DNA of 64,000 nt from Formosa agariphila KMM 3901 (GTDB lineage: Bacteria > Bacteroidota > Bacteroidia > Flavobacteriales > Flavobacteriaceae). The notes under the pieces were generated by a model that was given only the letters and a program-made list of their open reading frames with translations, did not search any database and was not told where the DNA came from. The position numbers were made by a program, and so were the translations under genes. The stretch spans positions 3,484,001 to 3,548,000 of the forward strand of contig NZ_HG315671.1 of the NCBI RefSeq assembly GCF_000723205.1, in the 5' to 3' direction. Of this stretch, positions 17,390-25,310 are shown piece by piece. Every line of letters starts with the position of its first letter. Positions within the stretch are counted from its first letter, which is position 1.

Positions 17390-18853
17390 TTATTTTTCTA
17401 GCTGTTTTAAATAGTCCTTTACAATTTCGAAATCATTAAAATCGAAACGTTCTCCTTTAATCTCCTGGTAGGTTTCATGCCCTTTTCCAGCAATTAATAT
17501 AATATCGTTTGGCTGCGCCAATTGGCACGCCGTCTTTATAGCTTGTCGTCTATCTACTATAGACATTGTTTTTTTAAAATTAATAGGCTCTACACCTTTT
17601 TCAATGTCTTCAATAATCACTTCAGCCACTTCATTTCTTGGGTTATCACTTGTAAACACCACTTTAGTACTTAAAGCCGATGCGATATGCCCCATTTTTG
17701 GTCGCTTTGTTTTATCGCGATTTCCACCACAACCAACTACAGTAATAACATCTTCATTTTTAGTTCGGATACTATTAATAGTTTCTAACACATTTTTTAA
17801 AGCATCAGGAGTATGTGCATAATCTACAATTGCAGTGATTTTTGAATCTGAAATTAGATATTGAAAACGACCGCTTACACTTTCTAAACCACTTATTAAT
17901 CTAAGCGTTTCATCTTTTTCTAAACCTAGCAACTCAGCCACACCATAAATCGCTAATAAATTAGAAGCATTAAAATCACCTATTAAACGTGACCAAACTT
18001 CATTATCATTAATTTTAAGCAACAAGCCTGTGAATTGATTTTCTAAAATCTGACCTCTATAATCGGCGTAATTTTTTAAACCATAAGTTTGCTTTTGCGC
18101 TTTGGTATTTTGAAGCATCACTTCCCCATTCTTATCGTCTACATTTACCAAGGCAAATGCTGTTTTCGGTAAATTGTCGAAAAATGATTTTTTCACATCA
18201 CGGTATTCCGCAAACGTAGCATGATAATCTAGATGGTCGTGAGACAAATTAGTAAACACACCACCAACAAAATGAAGTCCTTCAGTTCGTTTTTGATGAA
18301 TTCCGTGCGAACTCACTTCCATAAAACAATACTCTACACCTTCTTCATTCATCATGCTCAAATACGCATTAATAGATAATGAATCTGGTGTTGTATGCGT
18401 TGCTTTATACGCTTTATCGTCTATTAAAACTTTTACTGTTGAAAGCAAACCAACTTTATATCCGGCGCCTTTAAACAGTTGATACAAAAGTGTTGCGATG
18501 GTTGTTTTACCATTCGTTCCAGTAACACCAACAAGCTTTAAATTCTCTGATGGATTATGATAAAAATTTGAAGCCATTATAGCCAAGGCTATTTTAGAAT
18601 CTTCAACCTCAATATAAGTCACACCATTAACTCTTTGCTCTGGCATATGCTCGCACACCACAACTAAAGCACCGTTATTTACAGCCGTTTCTATAAAACC
18701 ATGACCATCTGCTATAGTACCAGAAATAGCTACAAACACATCGTTCAATTCTATTTTACGAGAATCGAAAGCAATGTTATTTATATGCACATTGGTAGCA
18801 CCAACCACAGTATCTATAGCAACTTTATACAATATGTCTTTTAATAAACTCAC
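17390..18853 (-). CDS. murE: UDP-MurNAc-L-alanyl-D-glutamate-2,6-diaminopimelate ligase
   Basis: Adds the third amino acid of the stem peptide. 487 residues with the Mur ligase P-loop '[14 protein letters not shown]' near residue 107 and '[11 protein letters not shown]' near 205. The motif DNPR (in '[13 protein letters not shown]') near residue 405 is the known determinant for meso-diaminopimelate instead of lysine, so the peptidoglycan should be of the DAP type. It overlaps the ftsI stop by four bases. Confidence 0.97.
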   Translation of the reverse strand: MSLLKDILYKVAIDTVVGATNVHINNIAFDSRKIELNDVFVAISGTIADGHGFIETAVNNGALVVVCEHMPEQRVNGVTYIEVEDSKIALAIMASNFYHNPSENLKLVGVTGTNGKTTIATLLYQLFKGAGYKVGLLSTVKVLIDDKAYKATHTTPDSLSINAYLSMMNEEGVEYCFMEVSSHGIHQKRTEGLHFVGGVFTNLSHDHLDYHATFAEYRDVKKSFFDNLPKTAFALVNVDDKNGEVMLQNTKAQKQTYGLKNYADYRGQILENQFTGLLLKINDNEVWSRLIGDFNASNLLAIYGVAELLGLEKDETLRLISGLESVSGRFQYLISDSKITAIVDYAHTPDALKNVLETINSIRTKNEDVITVVGCGGNRDKTKRPKMGHIASALSTKVVFTSDNPRNEVAEVIIEDIEKGVEPINFKKTMSIVDRRQAIKTACQLAQPNDIILIAGKGHETYQEIKGERFDFNDFEIVKDYLKQLEK

Positions 18854-20856
18854 GATATTTTTAAAACAACTTTTTGATTTTCTTTTATTTTTTCTCCTTC
18901 AGGAATCGACTGAGATTTAACATCTCCCAATCCATCCATTTCAACCTCAAGCCCTAAGTTTTCTAATAAAGCAACAGCATCCATAACTGGCAACCCTACT
19001 ACTTTAGGCATAATGGTTTTATATTTTTGAGCCGTTTCATAAAACTTCTCAAACTCTTCATCTACCGGCTTATCCACCACTTGCAACGAATTAACTTCAT
19101 CTACAATTGGTGTATCTGTAAATATTTTTTGAGCAATACGCTTAAACACTGGTCCAGAAACATCTGCACCATAAAATCCTTTTTTTGTACTTGGCTTATG
19201 AATAACCACAATACAAGAATACTTTGGATTAACTGCCGGAAAATATCCCGCAAATGTTGAGATATAACGTTTATTATCTTTCCAGTCTGCCATCCAATAC
19301 TCCGTCTGTGCAGTACCCGTTTTTCCCGCCATTGAGAAATACGGATTATATAAGGATTTTCCTGTTCCGCGTTTTACTACATTTTCTAATATTGCTTGAA
19401 CTTCTTTAACCGTTTGCTCCGAACAGATTTGCTCATTAATAACTTCTTTATGAAAAGTTTCTATTGGCGTATTTAATTCCTTTACACTATAAATAAAGCG
19501 TGGTTTTACCATCACTCCATCATTCGCAATAGCATTATAAAAGGTTAAGGTTTGCAAAGGTGTTAAGCTCAAATTATAACCATAAGCCATAGATGGCAAA
19601 GCATTTCTACTCCACTTACTATGCCCTGGTTCTGGAATCATTGGCTTCCCTTCCCCTTTAATAGGAATTCCTAAAGGCTGATCTAAATGCCAAGATTTCA
19701 ATCTGTTTATAAATTTCTCTGGATTCTTAGAATAATTATCGTCTATAATGGTTGCAAAAGCAATGTTTGAAGACACCTCCATAGCACGAGCCACAGAAAT
19801 CTTACCAAAACCACCATGATGAGAATCGTAAATTGAACGCCCGTAAAAACGTTTCATCCCTCGTTTTGTATCAATCACTGTAGACGTATCTACCACTTTA
19901 TCTTCTAACGCAGCAACCAAAGCCATTAACTTAAAAGTAGAACCTGGCTCATGAGATTCGCCCACAGCATAATTCAACTTTTCATAATAATTGCCATTTG
20001 TGGTTTTTCCTAAGTTAGAAATCGCTTTAACTTCTCCAGTTTCCACTTCCATCACGATTACCGTTCCATGTTCAGCATCGTAATACTCCAACTGCTTCAA
20101 CAACGCATGATGTGCAATATCTTGGATATTCACATTTATGGTTGTATACACATCGTATCCATCTTTTGGCTCAACCTGATTATAATCGGCAATAGGTTTC
20201 CACTGTCCTTTACCTATATTTTGTTTTAAACGTTTTCCGTTTGTTCCTCTTAAATATTTTACTCCAAAAGCACCATCTATACCTGGACGTGTTACATGAC
20301 CTTGATCATCTATACGCTCGTAACCAATGGTACGCTCTGCAATACCACCCATAGGATGTTCACGCTTGGTTTTTTGCTCTACAATTAATCCTCCTTTAAA
20401 AGCTCCAAGGCCTAAAAGTGGAAAATTTCGTAAACGGATATAATCTGAATACCCAATATTTCTCGCTATTAAATGGTATCTATTTTTGTTAGCACGCGCC
20501 TTACGCAATACGTTTTGATAGTAACTAGAAGGTTTCCCTCCAAACTCATGAAGCGAATCGCATAACGGCTTTAAATATTTTTCGAATGTTTTGGAAGTTG
20601 GCGTGACAGCATCGAAACGAATGTCATACTTAGGCACCGAAGTAGCCAAGAGACTTCCTTCTGAATCGTATACATTTCCACGATTTGCAGGAATAGTAAC
20701 CGATTTTATAGTACGTTTTTCTGCTAGATTACGATACTTATCTCCATCGACAAACTGAATAGTACATAACTTGAATAGCACAGCCACTGCAAAGAGAAAC
20801 ATACATCCTGCTACAATATACAATCGGGTTAATATGTTCTTTTCGTTTGTTGCCAA
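18850..20856 (-). CDS. ftsI: Penicillin-binding protein FtsI (septal transpeptidase) with PASTA domain
   Basis: A class B penicillin-binding protein of 668 residues: one N-terminal membrane helix, a dimerisation domain, then the transpeptidase domain with SxxK ('PGSTFKLMA', near residue 305), SxN ('EVSSNIAF') and KTGT ('AGKTGTAQT'). The C-terminal 65 residues ('MPKVVGLPVMDAVALLENLGL...') form one PASTA domain, seen also in FtsI of other Bacteroidota and Gram-positive PBP2x but not in E. coli. It crosslinks septal glycan together with FtsW. Confidence 0.95.
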   Translation of the reverse strand: MATNEKNILTRLYIVAGCMFLFAVAVLFKLCTIQFVDGDKYRNLAEKRTIKSVTIPANRGNVYDSEGSLLATSVPKYDIRFDAVTPTSKTFEKYLKPLCDSLHEFGGKPSSYYQNVLRKARANKNRYHLIARNIGYSDYIRLRNFPLLGLGAFKGGLIVEQKTKREHPMGGIAERTIGYERIDDQGHVTRPGIDGAFGVKYLRGTNGKRLKQNIGKGQWKPIADYNQVEPKDGYDVYTTINVNIQDIAHHALLKQLEYYDAEHGTVIVMEVETGEVKAISNLGKTTNGNYYEKLNYAVGESHEPGSTFKLMALVAALEDKVVDTSTVIDTKRGMKRFYGRSIYDSHHGGFGKISVARAMEVSSNIAFATIIDDNYSKNPEKFINRLKSWHLDQPLGIPIKGEGKPMIPEPGHSKWSRNALPSMAYGYNLSLTPLQTLTFYNAIANDGVMVKPRFIYSVKELNTPIETFHKEVINEQICSEQTVKEVQAILENVVKRGTGKSLYNPYFSMAGKTGTAQTEYWMADWKDNKRYISTFAGYFPAVNPKYSCIVVIHKPSTKKGFYGADVSGPVFKRIAQKIFTDTPIVDEVNSLQVVDKPVDEEFEKFYETAQKYKTIMPKVVGLPVMDAVALLENLGLEVEMDGLGDVKSQSIPEGEKIKENQKVVLKIS

Positions 20857-20865
20857 ATCTATACT

Positions 20866-21183
20866 CTAATTTTTAATTTTTAGTTTTATCTTTTTTGGTG
20901 GAATTTCGGAAGGCACCAAACCCTTTTCTGACATTTTTTTTACTATTGATGACTCCATCTTAATCCGCATCAATCGAGAACGACCATCTACAAAAGCCGA
21001 CCGCAATTCTTTTACTTCATCACCTAACCGCGCAATATCATGAACTTTCTTATCTGCACTATGCGAGCTTGCAATCATGAAAAATGCTAAAATCATAACA
21101 AAAAGAATTCCTCGCCAATTCTTAAACGAATCTTCACTAACAAGAAACCTCCCTTTTAACAAGCCGTAAACACCTTTCCTCAT
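20866..21183 (-). CDS. FtsL-like cell division protein
   Basis: A 105-residue bitopic protein with one membrane helix near residues 27-43 ('GILFVMILAFFMIASSH'), followed by a heptad-like helical region and a basic tail. Position between rsmH and ftsI, size and topology are those of FtsL, which forms a coiled coil with the FtsQ/FtsB partner. Sequence alone would not identify it. It overlaps rsmH by four bases and precedes ftsI by nine. Confidence 0.82.
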   Translation of the reverse strand: MRKGVYGLLKGRFLVSEDSFKNWRGILFVMILAFFMIASSHSADKKVHDIARLGDEVKELRSAFVDGRSRLMRIKMESSIVKKMSEKGLVPSEIPPKKIKLKIKN

Positions 21184-22088
21184 ACCTTCTCTGCAATCCT
21201 AAGTTTTGCACTTCTAGCTCTATTATTTTCTTTTACTTCTGCTTTCGAAGGAACAATTAGCCCGCCTACTTTTTTTAACGGCACTTCAAAATTTCCAAAC
21301 ACATCACGTTCTGGCTCTCCTTCAAACATTCCATTTCTAATAAATCGTTTCACCAATCTATCTTCTAAAGAATGATAACTTATTAAACTCAGTCTTCCGT
21401 TAGGCGCTAAAACCTCTGGCGTCTGCATTAAAAATTCTTTCAACACCGCAATCTCTTGATTAACCTCAATACGTATTGCCTGATAAATTTGTGCTAAAAT
21501 TTTATTCTCGTGTTTAGGAGATAAAAACTTCTTCAACACTAACTTTAACTGATTGCTCGTTTTTATAACTTCATTTTCTCGAGACTCAACAATCATCTTT
21601 GCCATAGCTGGAGCAGAACGCAATTCACCGTATTGAAACAACACATCTTTCAGCTGCTCTTCGTCATATTCATTTATCACATGGTAAGCCGACAGTTGAC
21701 TTGTCTGATTCATACGCATATCTAGCTCTGCTTCGAAACGCGTTGAAAATCCACGCTCAGCAACATCGAATTGATGCGACGACACGCCAAAATCTGCCAA
21801 TATGCCATCCACTTGTTTCACACCATAAAAACGCAAAAAACGTTTTACATATCTGAAGTTTTCATGAATTAACTGAAAGCGCTCATCATCTAGTGCATTC
21901 TCTAAAGCATCTGGATCTTGATCGAAAGCAAATAATTTACCATTCGGACCAAGACGCTTTAAAATCTCTTTACTATGTCCACCACCACCAAAAGTGACAT
22001 CCACATAAATACCGTCCTCTTTTATATTAAGACCGTCTACCGTTTCTTTTAACAATACAGGGTTATGATATTCCATAATCTTCATCAT
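21180..22088 (-). CDS. rsmH: 16S rRNA (cytosine-1402 N4) methyltransferase RsmH
   Basis: An SAM-dependent methyltransferase of 302 residues acting on the ribosomal P-site. The glycine-rich 'VDVTFGGGGHSKEIL' near residue 30 binds SAM, 'FGVSSHQFD' and 'RIEVNQE' are family motifs. The ATG at 22088 gives four extra residues; the ATG at 22076 (MEYHNPVLL) also fits the usual N-terminus. In either case the start lies inside the end of mraZ, so translation is probably coupled. Confidence 0.95.
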   Translation of the reverse strand: MMKIMEYHNPVLLKETVDGLNIKEDGIYVDVTFGGGGHSKEILKRLGPNGKLFAFDQDPDALENALDDERFQLIHENFRYVKRFLRFYGVKQVDGILADFGVSSHQFDVAERGFSTRFEAELDMRMNQTSQLSAYHVINEYDEEQLKDVLFQYGELRSAPAMAKMIVESRENEVIKTSNQLKLVLKKFLSPKHENKILAQIYQAIRIEVNQEIAVLKEFLMQTPEVLAPNGRLSLISYHSLEDRLVKRFIRNGMFEGEPERDVFGNFEVPLKKVGGLIVPSKAEVKENNRARSAKLRIAEKV

Positions 22089-22533
22089 CTTGACCCATAA
22101 CTTCCTCAGCTAAATCTGCAAAATCATCAGCCGAGCCACTTATGCTCTGTTCGTATTTATCTTTATCCCAGATTTCAACAATATTTACAGCTGAAGCCAC
22201 AACTATTTCTTTTGAAATCCCACCAAAAACCGCTAAATCTTTCGGAATTAATAATCGCCCCGTACCATCGACCTCAATTATTTTTACACCTGCAGTAAAT
22301 TTCCTGATGAAATCGTTGTTCTTTTTCTTAAACCTATTTAGCTTATTTATCTTCTGCATTAAGACATTCCACTCTTGCATTGGATACAATTCTAAACACG
22401 GATTAAAAACAGAACGTTTTACCACAAACCCATCTTGCAATACGGCACTCAACTGCTTTTTCAGCGAAACAGGCAACATTAATCTGCCTTTCGCATCCAC
22501 TTTGCATTCGTATGTACCTATTAATGAGTTCAA
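22063..22533 (-). CDS. mraZ: Transcriptional regulator MraZ
   Basis: A 156-residue protein with two AbrB-like swapped-hairpin half domains, recognisable from 'YECKVDAKGRLMLPVSLKKQL' region near residue 8 and 'VDGTGRLLIPKDLAVFG' near residue 88. MraZ forms rings and represses its own dcw operon by binding short direct repeats. Such repeats are present upstream of this gene. It is the first gene of the cluster. Confidence 0.95.
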   Translation of the reverse strand: MNSLIGTYECKVDAKGRLMLPVSLKKQLSAVLQDGFVVKRSVFNPCLELYPMQEWNVLMQKINKLNRFKKKNNDFIRKFTAGVKIIEVDGTGRLLIPKDLAVFGGISKEIVVASAVNIVEIWDKDKYEQSISGSADDFADLAEEVMGQDDEDYGIS

Positions 22534-22565
22534 AACAATTTTTGGGGATTACATTCTATATTTGT

Positions 22566-22573
22566 CAAATATA
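22566..22573 (-). promoter_or_regulatory. -7 element of the mraZ (dcw) promoter
   Basis: TATATTTG on the minus strand matches the Bacteroidota -7 consensus and lies 33 bases before the mraZ ATG, giving a leader of about 25 bases. The MraZ boxes overlap the position of the -33 region. Confidence 0.65.
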
Positions 22574-22583
22574 TTGAAAAATA

Positions 22584-22609
22584 TACCACTTTTTACCACA
22601 ATATACCAC
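22584..22609 (-). promoter_or_regulatory. Putative MraZ operator (three GTGGTA repeats, 10-base period)
   Basis: On the minus strand GTGGTA occurs three times with exactly 10 bases from start to start (plus strand TACCAC at 22584, 22594 and 22604). MraZ boxes in other bacteria are three or four direct repeats with the same 10-base period (TGGG-type in E. coli, AAAGTG-type in mollicutes). Location over the -33 region of the mraZ promoter fits autorepression of the dcw cluster. Confidence 0.7.
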
Positions 22610-22797
22610 TTTGTTAATAAATTTTTGAACACAACTAACGCACAAAGAATATTAGACACATCTAAAACCTCTTATATATTGAGTTAAAATTAATTAGGAA
22701 GAAAATTTGACATTCATTTTACTTGTTAATATCTGTTCTATTAAAAACTATTTAAAGTGATACCCTAGATTATACTTTATTATACGAATGAAATACC

Positions 22798-22805
22798 TAT
22801 ATTTG
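22798..22805 (+). promoter_or_regulatory. -7 element (TATATTTG) for the alpha/beta hydrolase gene
   Basis: A perfect TAnnTTTG lies 25 bases before the ATG at 22830. The intergenic stretch 22534-22829 holds only this promoter and the divergent mraZ promoter and operator. Confidence 0.6.
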
Positions 22806-22829
22806 TTTGTTGACGATAATGACTAATTA

Positions 22830-23594
22830 ATGACGCATCGCTTAAAAAAAGAAAAGAATTTCAGCTATTTGGAAGTTGGAGAAGGGCAACCTATAATCAT
22901 ACTTCATGGCTTAATGGGAGGTTTAAGCAACTTCGACGCTGTATCTAATTACTTCAGTGTTAAAGGGTATAAAATAATTATACCTGAGCTACCAATTTAT
23001 AGCATGAGTTTACTTAAAACGAATGTTAAAAGCTTTGCAAATTACCTTTATGATTTTATTGAATTTAAGGAGCTTAACGATGTCATTTTACTAGGAAACT
23101 CTCTTGGTGGACATATTGGATTATTCCATACAAAACTTTATCCTAAAAAAGTAAAAGCACTAATTATAACAGGAAGTTCTGGTTTATATGAAAGTGCTAT
23201 GGGTGGTGGTTACACCAAAAGAAGTGACTATGAAGTTATTCGTAAAAAAGCACAAGATGTATTTTACGACCCTGAAGTTGCAACTAAAGAAATTGTAGAT
23301 GAAGTTTACGAAACGGTAAACGACAGAAACAAATTAATAAAAACTTTAGCCATTGCTAAGAGTGCTATTAGACATAATATGAGTAAAGATTTACCTAAAA
23401 TGAATGTACCAACGTGCATTATTTGGGGTAAAAACGATATTGTAACGCCTCCAGAAGTAGCTACAGAATTCCATGAACTTTTACCAGATTCGGATTTATT
23501 TTGGATTGATAAATGTGGACATGCAGCCATGATGGAACATCCAGATGAATTTAATAAAATACTAGATTCTTGGTTAACTGCTAGGAACTTTTAA
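22830..23594 (+). CDS. Alpha/beta hydrolase
   Basis: A 254-residue alpha/beta-fold hydrolase. 'IILHGLMGG' near residue 28 is the oxyanion region, 'LLGNSLGGHIGLF' near residue 90 holds the nucleophile Ser in GNSLGG, the acid is likely in 'WGKNDIVTPP' and the catalytic His in 'CGHAAMMEHPDEF'. Such enzymes hydrolyse esters or related bonds; the substrate cannot be deduced. It precedes engB by 12 bases on the same strand, and the two are probably cotranscribed from the promoter at 22798. Confidence 0.9.
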   Translation: MTHRLKKEKNFSYLEVGEGQPIIILHGLMGGLSNFDAVSNYFSVKGYKIIIPELPIYSMSLLKTNVKSFANYLYDFIEFKELNDVILLGNSLGGHIGLFHTKLYPKKVKALIITGSSGLYESAMGGGYTKRSDYEVIRKKAQDVFYDPEVATKEIVDEVYETVNDRNKLIKTLAIAKSAIRHNMSKDLPKMNVPTCIIWGKNDIVTPPEVATEFHELLPDSDLFWIDKCGHAAMMEHPDEFNKILDSWLTARNF

Positions 23595-23606
23595 CAGTAA
23601 AAAATT

Positions 23607-24212
23607 ATGCAAATTAAATCGGCTGAGTTTGTAGTGAGCAATTCGGATGTATCCAAATGCCCGAAAGACAGAATACCAGAATACGCCTTTATTGGTCGTA
23701 GTAATGTTGGTAAATCGTCGCTTATTAACATGCTTACCAACCGTAAAAGTCTTGCCAAAACTTCTGGTAGACCAGGAAAAACACAACTTATCAATCACTT
23801 TTTAATTAATAAAACTTGGTTTTTAGTCGATTTACCTGGCTATGGTTATGCACGTGTATCTAAAAGCGCAAAAAAGACGTTTCAGAAATTTATTACTGAA
23901 TATTTCAGCAAAAGGGCTCAACTTATATCTGCTTTTGTATTGGTAGATATTCGCCATAAACCACAACCTGTAGACTTAGAATTCATGACTTGGTTAGGCG
24001 AACACGGTATCCCGTTTTCTATAATATTCACAAAAGCCGATAAGTTAAAACCTATGGCAATAGAAAATCATGTGAATGATTATCGCGATGTATTACTTGA
24101 AACTTGGGAAGATATGCCTAATTATTTTGTAACCTCGTCTTCTAAAGAAATTGGAAAAGACGAATTACTGCAATATATAGACGACACCAATTCTAATTTA
24201 AAAATAGACTAA
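23607..24212 (+). CDS. engB: Ribosome biogenesis GTP-binding protein YihA/YsxC (EngB)
   Basis: A 201-residue TRAFAC GTPase needed for assembly of the large ribosomal subunit. G1 'GRSNVGKSSLINML' near residue 28, G3 'DLPGYGYA' near 75 and G4 'FTKADKL' near 145 are present. Its end overlaps the end of the convergent ABC permease gene by four bases. Confidence 0.95.
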   Translation: MQIKSAEFVVSNSDVSKCPKDRIPEYAFIGRSNVGKSSLINMLTNRKSLAKTSGRPGKTQLINHFLINKTWFLVDLPGYGYARVSKSAKKTFQKFITEYFSKRAQLISAFVLVDIRHKPQPVDLEFMTWLGEHGIPFSIIFTKADKLKPMAIENHVNDYRDVLLETWEDMPNYFVTSSSKEIGKDELLQYIDDTNSNLKID

Positions 24213-25303
24213 CTTTTTACGTCTAGTGCATCTCGAAGCGCATTTCCTATTAGCATAAAAGCCATTACCAAACTCATGATACACAATCCGGGAATAATTG
24301 CTAAATAAGGCTTCCCTAAAATTATGTAATTGTAGTGATCTTTTATCATTGCTCCCCAGCTAGCCATTGGCGGTTGTGCACCAATTCCAAGGAAACTCAA
24401 ACCACTTTCTATTAAAATTGCAGAGGCAAAATTCGCTGCACAAATAACAATTACTGGTGCCATAATATTAGGTAAGATATGTTTAGTAATAATACGATAA
24501 TCGTTATATCCTAAAGCTTTCGCCGCAGTAACATATTGCATCTCCTTAGCACTTATTATTTGTCCGCGTACCACACGTGCCACTTCCACCCACATGGTTA
24601 AACCTACTGCAATAAACACTTGCCAAAACCCTTTTCCTAGAGCTAAAGTAATTGCTATAACTAATAATAATGTAGGAATAGACCATGTAACATTAATTAC
24701 CCACATGATTACAGCATCTACTTTTCCGCCATAGTATCCAGCAATACTTCCTAAAGCCAAACCAATAATTAATGAGATAAAAACAGCTACAAACCCAATA
24801 AAGAAAGAGATTCTAGCACCTACTAAAATACGACTTAATACATCTCTACCGTATTTATCTGTACCTAAATGAAATGTTCTTGGCGCGACTAAATTTGAGA
24901 TTTCCTGGTCTGAAAAGCCACTTAAACTTAATGTCTTTTCGGCTCCTATCAAGCCATCTGAGGCGTACTCTGTATATATTAAGGTATCATTAGCTTTATA
25001 ATATTTAGACACTGGAATTTCAGTATCTGTATTTATTGTTCCGAAGAACACTTTGTCAATGCTATTTTGTTTGTTTTTTATTTGCGACGGAATAGTCAAC
25101 ATATCTACAGTAAATCCTGGTCTTTTAGAATGAACCGAAAGATGCATCTGGTTCGCGTACTGCGAATGATCCGGAGCTAATGTATAAGCGAAGACTGAAA
25201 TTAACCCTACACTAAGAATAAAGCAGAAACTAAAAACGCCCCAAAAATTGTGTTTAAATTTTTGGAGCGCTAATTGTTTTAATGATTGCGTTTTACCACC
25301 CAT
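24209..25303 (-). CDS. ABC transporter permease, DppC/OppC type (orphan)
   Basis: A 364-residue inner-membrane permease of the peptide/nickel importer class. The first helix ('FCFILSVGLISVFAYTLA') is followed by about 110 periplasmic residues, then a BPD_transp_1 domain with five helices and the cytoplasmic coupling loop ('ALGYNDYRIITKHILPN') that contacts the ATPase. No partner permease, ATPase or binding protein is nearby; in Bacteroidota these genes are often scattered. It starts seven bases after the stop codon of the prc protease gene and is probably cotranscribed with it. Confidence 0.9.
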   Translation of the reverse strand: MGGKTQSLKQLALQKFKHNFWGVFSFCFILSVGLISVFAYTLAPDHSQYANQMHLSVHSKRPGFTVDMLTIPSQIKNKQNSIDKVFFGTINTDTEIPVSKYYKANDTLIYTEYASDGLIGAEKTLSLSGFSDQEISNLVAPRTFHLGTDKYGRDVLSRILVGARISFFIGFVAVFISLIIGLALGSIAGYYGGKVDAVIMWVINVTWSIPTLLLVIAITLALGKGFWQVFIAVGLTMWVEVARVVRGQIISAKEMQYVTAAKALGYNDYRIITKHILPNIMAPVIVICAANFASAILIESGLSFLGIGAQPPMASWGAMIKDHYNYIILGKPYLAIIPGLCIMSLVMAFMLIGNALRDALDVKS

Positions 25304-25310
25304 TAATTAT

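Noticed and set aside
22142-22687. 181-residue open frame on the plus strand
   Set aside because: It is antisense to mraZ and runs through the mraZ promoter and operator; the translation shows no domain, and mraZ is certain.
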